DNA from: Clostridium sp. AM33-3
GTDB taxonomy: Bacteria; Bacillota; Clostridia; Lachnospirales; Lachnospiraceae
Reading direction: 5' to 3'
NCBI RefSeq assembly: GCF_003480315.1
Contig: NZ_QUIV01000011.1
Span: 1-64,000 of the forward strand
DNA length: 64,000 bases
Shown here: positions 61,952 through 64,000 of the stretch, in pieces
How the letters are laid out: each line of letters begins with the position of its first letter
How positions within the stretch are numbered: position 1 is the stretch's first letter
Program-made: the position numbers and the translations under genes
Notes under the pieces: model-generated
The model's database searches: none
The model's input: only the letters and a program-made list of their open reading frames with translations
Told to the model about the DNA's origin: nothing

Positions 61952-62103
61952 AGCGAAGCTTGATTCAACAATATGAAACTTTTAAGTGGCGGCTCCGTAA
62001 GTCCATCAGGCAGAGAGCCGCTACATTATGAAAATTGGAAGCTGTGGTCCGGTAAGACCAAAGGGCGCGGGACTGCACTCCACACTATATGGAGGAAAAT
62101 AAA

Positions 62104-62640
62104 ATGGCAGGTTATAGAAAGCTTGGAAGAACTTCCAGCCAGAGAAAAGCAATGATCCGCAGCCAGGTAACTGCACTGCTGTATCATGGAAGCATCAAAA
62201 CTACTGAGGCCAGAGCAAAAGAGATCCGCAAAGTTGCTGAGGGTCTGATCGCACTGGCTGTAAAAGAGAAAGACAACTTCGAGACCGTTACTGTTACCGC
62301 TAAGGTTGCTAAGAAGGACGCTGAGGGTAAGAGAGTCAAAGAAGTAGTAAACGGCAAGAAAGTTACCGTTTATGATGAAGTTCAGAAGGAAATCAAAAAA
62401 GATAAGCCGTCCAGACTTCATGCTCGTCGTCAGATGCTCAAAGTTCTCTACGATGTAACTGAGGTTCCGACCGCAGCTGCAGGCAAGAAGAAAAACACCA
62501 AATCCGTAGATATCCCGGCAAAACTCTTCGACGAGGTTGCTCCGAAGTACGTTTCCCGCAACGGTGGTTACACCCGTATCGTTAAGATCGGCCAGCGTAA
62601 GGGCGACGGCGCTATGGAAGTGCTGTTAGAGCTTGTTTAA
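62104..62640 (+). CDS. rplQ: 50S ribosomal protein L17
   Basis: 178 residues: AGYRKLGRTSSQRKAMIRSQVTALLYHGSIKTTEARAKEIRKVAEGLI. The middle contains a lineage-type insertion (residues about 75-115), making it longer than the roughly 120-residue E. coli protein. Start at 62104 behind TGGAGG. The 152-bp gap after rpoA contains a GTGGCGGCTC/GAGCCGCTAC hairpin. Last gene of the ribosomal cluster. Confidence 0.97.
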   Translation: MAGYRKLGRTSSQRKAMIRSQVTALLYHGSIKTTEARAKEIRKVAEGLIALAVKEKDNFETVTVTAKVAKKDAEGKRVKEVVNGKKVTVYDEVQKEIKKDKPSRLHARRQMLKVLYDVTEVPTAAAGKKKNTKSVDIPAKLFDEVAPKYVSRNGGYTRIVKIGQRKGDGAMEVLLELV

Positions 62641-62671
62641 TCTTATAATCATATAATTTTATGAGCTTATG

Positions 62672-62704
62672 GCTCCCGAAGATTTGTTCTTCGGGAGCTT
62701 TTTT
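62672..62704 (+). terminator. Terminator of the ribosomal super-operon
   Basis: Perfect 11-bp stem GCTCCCGAAGA/TCTTCGGGAGC with 5-nt loop and a T run. Confidence 0.93.
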
Positions 62705-62869
62705 CATGCTTTTAAAAACTTAATAATTTGTTCAAAATATTTAGGTTTGTGGCAATATTGTGGAAAATCAGTAAGAAATATGTAAGTTGACTGGACATCT
62801 TCTTTCACTTATAATGAAATTACAAAAGAAACAATATTTATTTTGAAAATAAGAGAGTGAGGGATGAGT

Positions 62870-64000
62870 ATGACAAAGAGAAGGTTTGCAGTATGGGGAC
62901 TGATCCTGGCTCTGTGTACAGGCACAGCAGGTATGACAACAGCCTATGCGGCTGACAAAACAATTTCCAGTGTAAAGCTGCAGATTTACACAGACCTGGA
63001 GGTTGGAGATAGGATTGGAGATGCTTCCATTGATATTGACAGTACCACTGCACCGGGTGGCGGTATTGCCATCTCCGGATCTACTGACCGTTACCAGATC
63101 AAAGAGGCAGACTGGACAACATCTTCTTCTAAAGAAATCAGTGTGGGATATCAGCCAGAACTGAAGATCCGCCTGGAAGTGACTGATTCAGATTATGCGT
63201 TTAAGGGAACCTACCGTTCCAGCAACGTAACTGTGAAGGGCGCTGAGTTTATCAGTGCCAGCAAGAGCAGTGGGGATTTGGTCATCAAGGCAAAGTTGAA
63301 ACCGATCAAAGGTACCTTTGAGGCACCGGAGGATGCGTACTGGAAGGATAATGCCAAGGGAACCGCAAAGTGGGAAGAACCGGATAATGGCGGAACCGGT
63401 CAGTATGAGGTAGAGCTGCGTAAGGGATCTTCCAAGATCCACACGGTAGAGACTACCGGCAAAACCTATAACTTCTATCCATACATGACTCAGGCAGGCA
63501 CCTATAAGTTCCGCGTGCGCACTATCGCCAAGACATCCAAACAGGATGATTACGGCAAGAGCAGTGAGTGGGTAGAGTCCGATGAGATCTATCTGGCAAA
63601 GGAAGATGTATCAGATGGCAGTGGCCGCAATGACAGCGGCACCTCCGGTAATACGAACGCAGGCTGGCGCAAGTACGGCAATACCTGGTATTACTACTAT
63701 CCGGACGGCAGCTATGTGAAGAATGGCTGGGCAGAAGTAGGCGGGCGCTGGTATCTGTTTGACGCAAGCGGAAGAATGCTGACCGGCTGGCAGGTACGCA
63801 ACGGTCAGATGTATTACCTGGATGGAAGCGGAGCTATGATCACAGGCTGGCTTTCCTGGAATGGCCGCTGGTGCTACATGAATGAGACCAAGGATCAGTA
63901 CTATGGCTGTCTGGTATGCGGCCATTGGATGAACCGCGATGGCAAGACCTATTATCTGGACGGTGTTGGTTACATGGTTGAAGGCTGGTACCAGGTAGAC
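62870..64000 (+). CDS. Secreted cell-wall-binding-repeat protein (3' end beyond the window)
   Basis: The frame is open from ATG 62870 to the window edge, 377 codons without a stop, so this is a partial gene. Signal peptide with cleavage near TAYAA-D (about residue 28). A beta-rich domain follows (about 30-145), then a fibronectin-III-like segment (about 150-235: TAKWEEPDNGGTGQYEVELRKG, YKFRVRTIAK), a Ser/Gly/Asn linker, then at least five aromatic repeats (TWYYYYPDGSYVKNGW, RWYLFDASGRMLTGW, QMYYLDGSGAMITGW). These bind cell-wall polymers. Start follows AGGG at 6-nt spacing; an ATG two codons upstream is possible. Confidence 0.88.
   Translation, partial: MTKRRFAVWGLILALCTGTAGMTTAYAADKTISSVKLQIYTDLEVGDRIGDASIDIDSTTAPGGGIAISGSTDRYQIKEADWTTSSSKEISVGYQPELKIRLEVTDSDYAFKGTYRSSNVTVKGAEFISASKSSGDLVIKAKLKPIKGTFEAPEDAYWKDNAKGTAKWEEPDNGGTGQYEVELRKGSSKIHTVETTGKTYNFYPYMTQAGTYKFRVRTIAKTSKQDDYGKSSEWVESDEIYLAKEDVSDGSGRNDSGTSGNTNAGWRKYGNTWYYYYPDGSYVKNGWAEVGGRWYLFDASGRMLTGWQVRNGQMYYLDGSGAMITGWLSWNGRWCYMNETKDQYYGCLVCGHWMNRDGKTYYLDGVGYMVEGWYQVD

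Overview
The window reads as a chromosomal segment of an anaerobic, spore-forming member of the Clostridia, most likely Lachnospiraceae. Supporting signs are SpoIIID and a SPOCS/LysM spore-coat-type protein, glutamine synthetase III, the short archaeal-type ProRS behind a T-box leader, zinc-type S14 and L36, strong AGGAGG ribosome-binding sites, and secreted proteins with choline-binding-like repeats. The family is inferred from gene content only. No rRNA, tRNA or CRISPR array was seen.

Layout: 0.1-8.3 kb carries PutP, then a minus-strand operon (two tandem polysaccharide-deacetylase-fold hydrolases, a MATE exporter and a TetR regulator), then a polar amino-acid ABC importer. 8.4-26.5 kb is a mixed region: a FUSC membrane protein, SpoIIID, a histidine phosphatase, a 2-hydroxyacid dehydrogenase, LysR regulators, an NSS transporter, CysE, a SPOCS protein, RluA, an orphan HicB, a cysteine desulfidase, a GAF-GGDEF protein and a lone molybdopterin oxidoreductase. 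26.5-34.5 kb is a catabolic island. A RuBisCO-like protein is divergent from a SorC-type regulator, and an apparent operon follows: RpiB-like isomerase, KdgT-like permease, DUF1537 acid-sugar kinase, PdxA-family dehydrogenase, TPI-like isomerase and histidine phosphatase. 34.6-45.7 kb holds T-box/proS, another LysR gene, a CmpB-like membrane protein with a repetitive coiled coil, thrC, fba, glnN and a cell-wall-binding protein. 45.9-62.7 kb is the S10-spc-alpha ribosomal super-operon including secY, adk, map, infA, rpmJ, rpoA and rplQ. A second cell-wall-binding protein runs off the right edge.

The best candidate for a new system is the RuBisCO-like island. Its enzyme families match those known from D-apionate (branched acid sugar) catabolism: a DUF1537 kinase, a RuBisCO-like decarboxylase, then a TPI-type and an RpiB-type tetrulose-phosphate isomerase. 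A PdxA-type dehydrogenase is added, and no apiose or apionate front-end enzymes are visible. Both isomerases lack a residue typical of the housekeeping enzymes. My reading is uptake of an acid sugar, phosphorylation, oxidation by PdxA, RuBisCO-like decarboxylation, and isomerisation to erythrose 4-phosphate. This is inference.

Other notable signals are a structured S10 leader with mutually exclusive hairpins and a Shine-Dalgarno sequence in a terminator loop; IS66-like mini-elements with perfect 8-bp target duplications, one only 27 bp long; a cluster of DnaA boxes inside rluA; repeats inserted between ribosomal protein genes; and sporulation genes whose ribosome-binding sites lie inside terminator-like hairpins.
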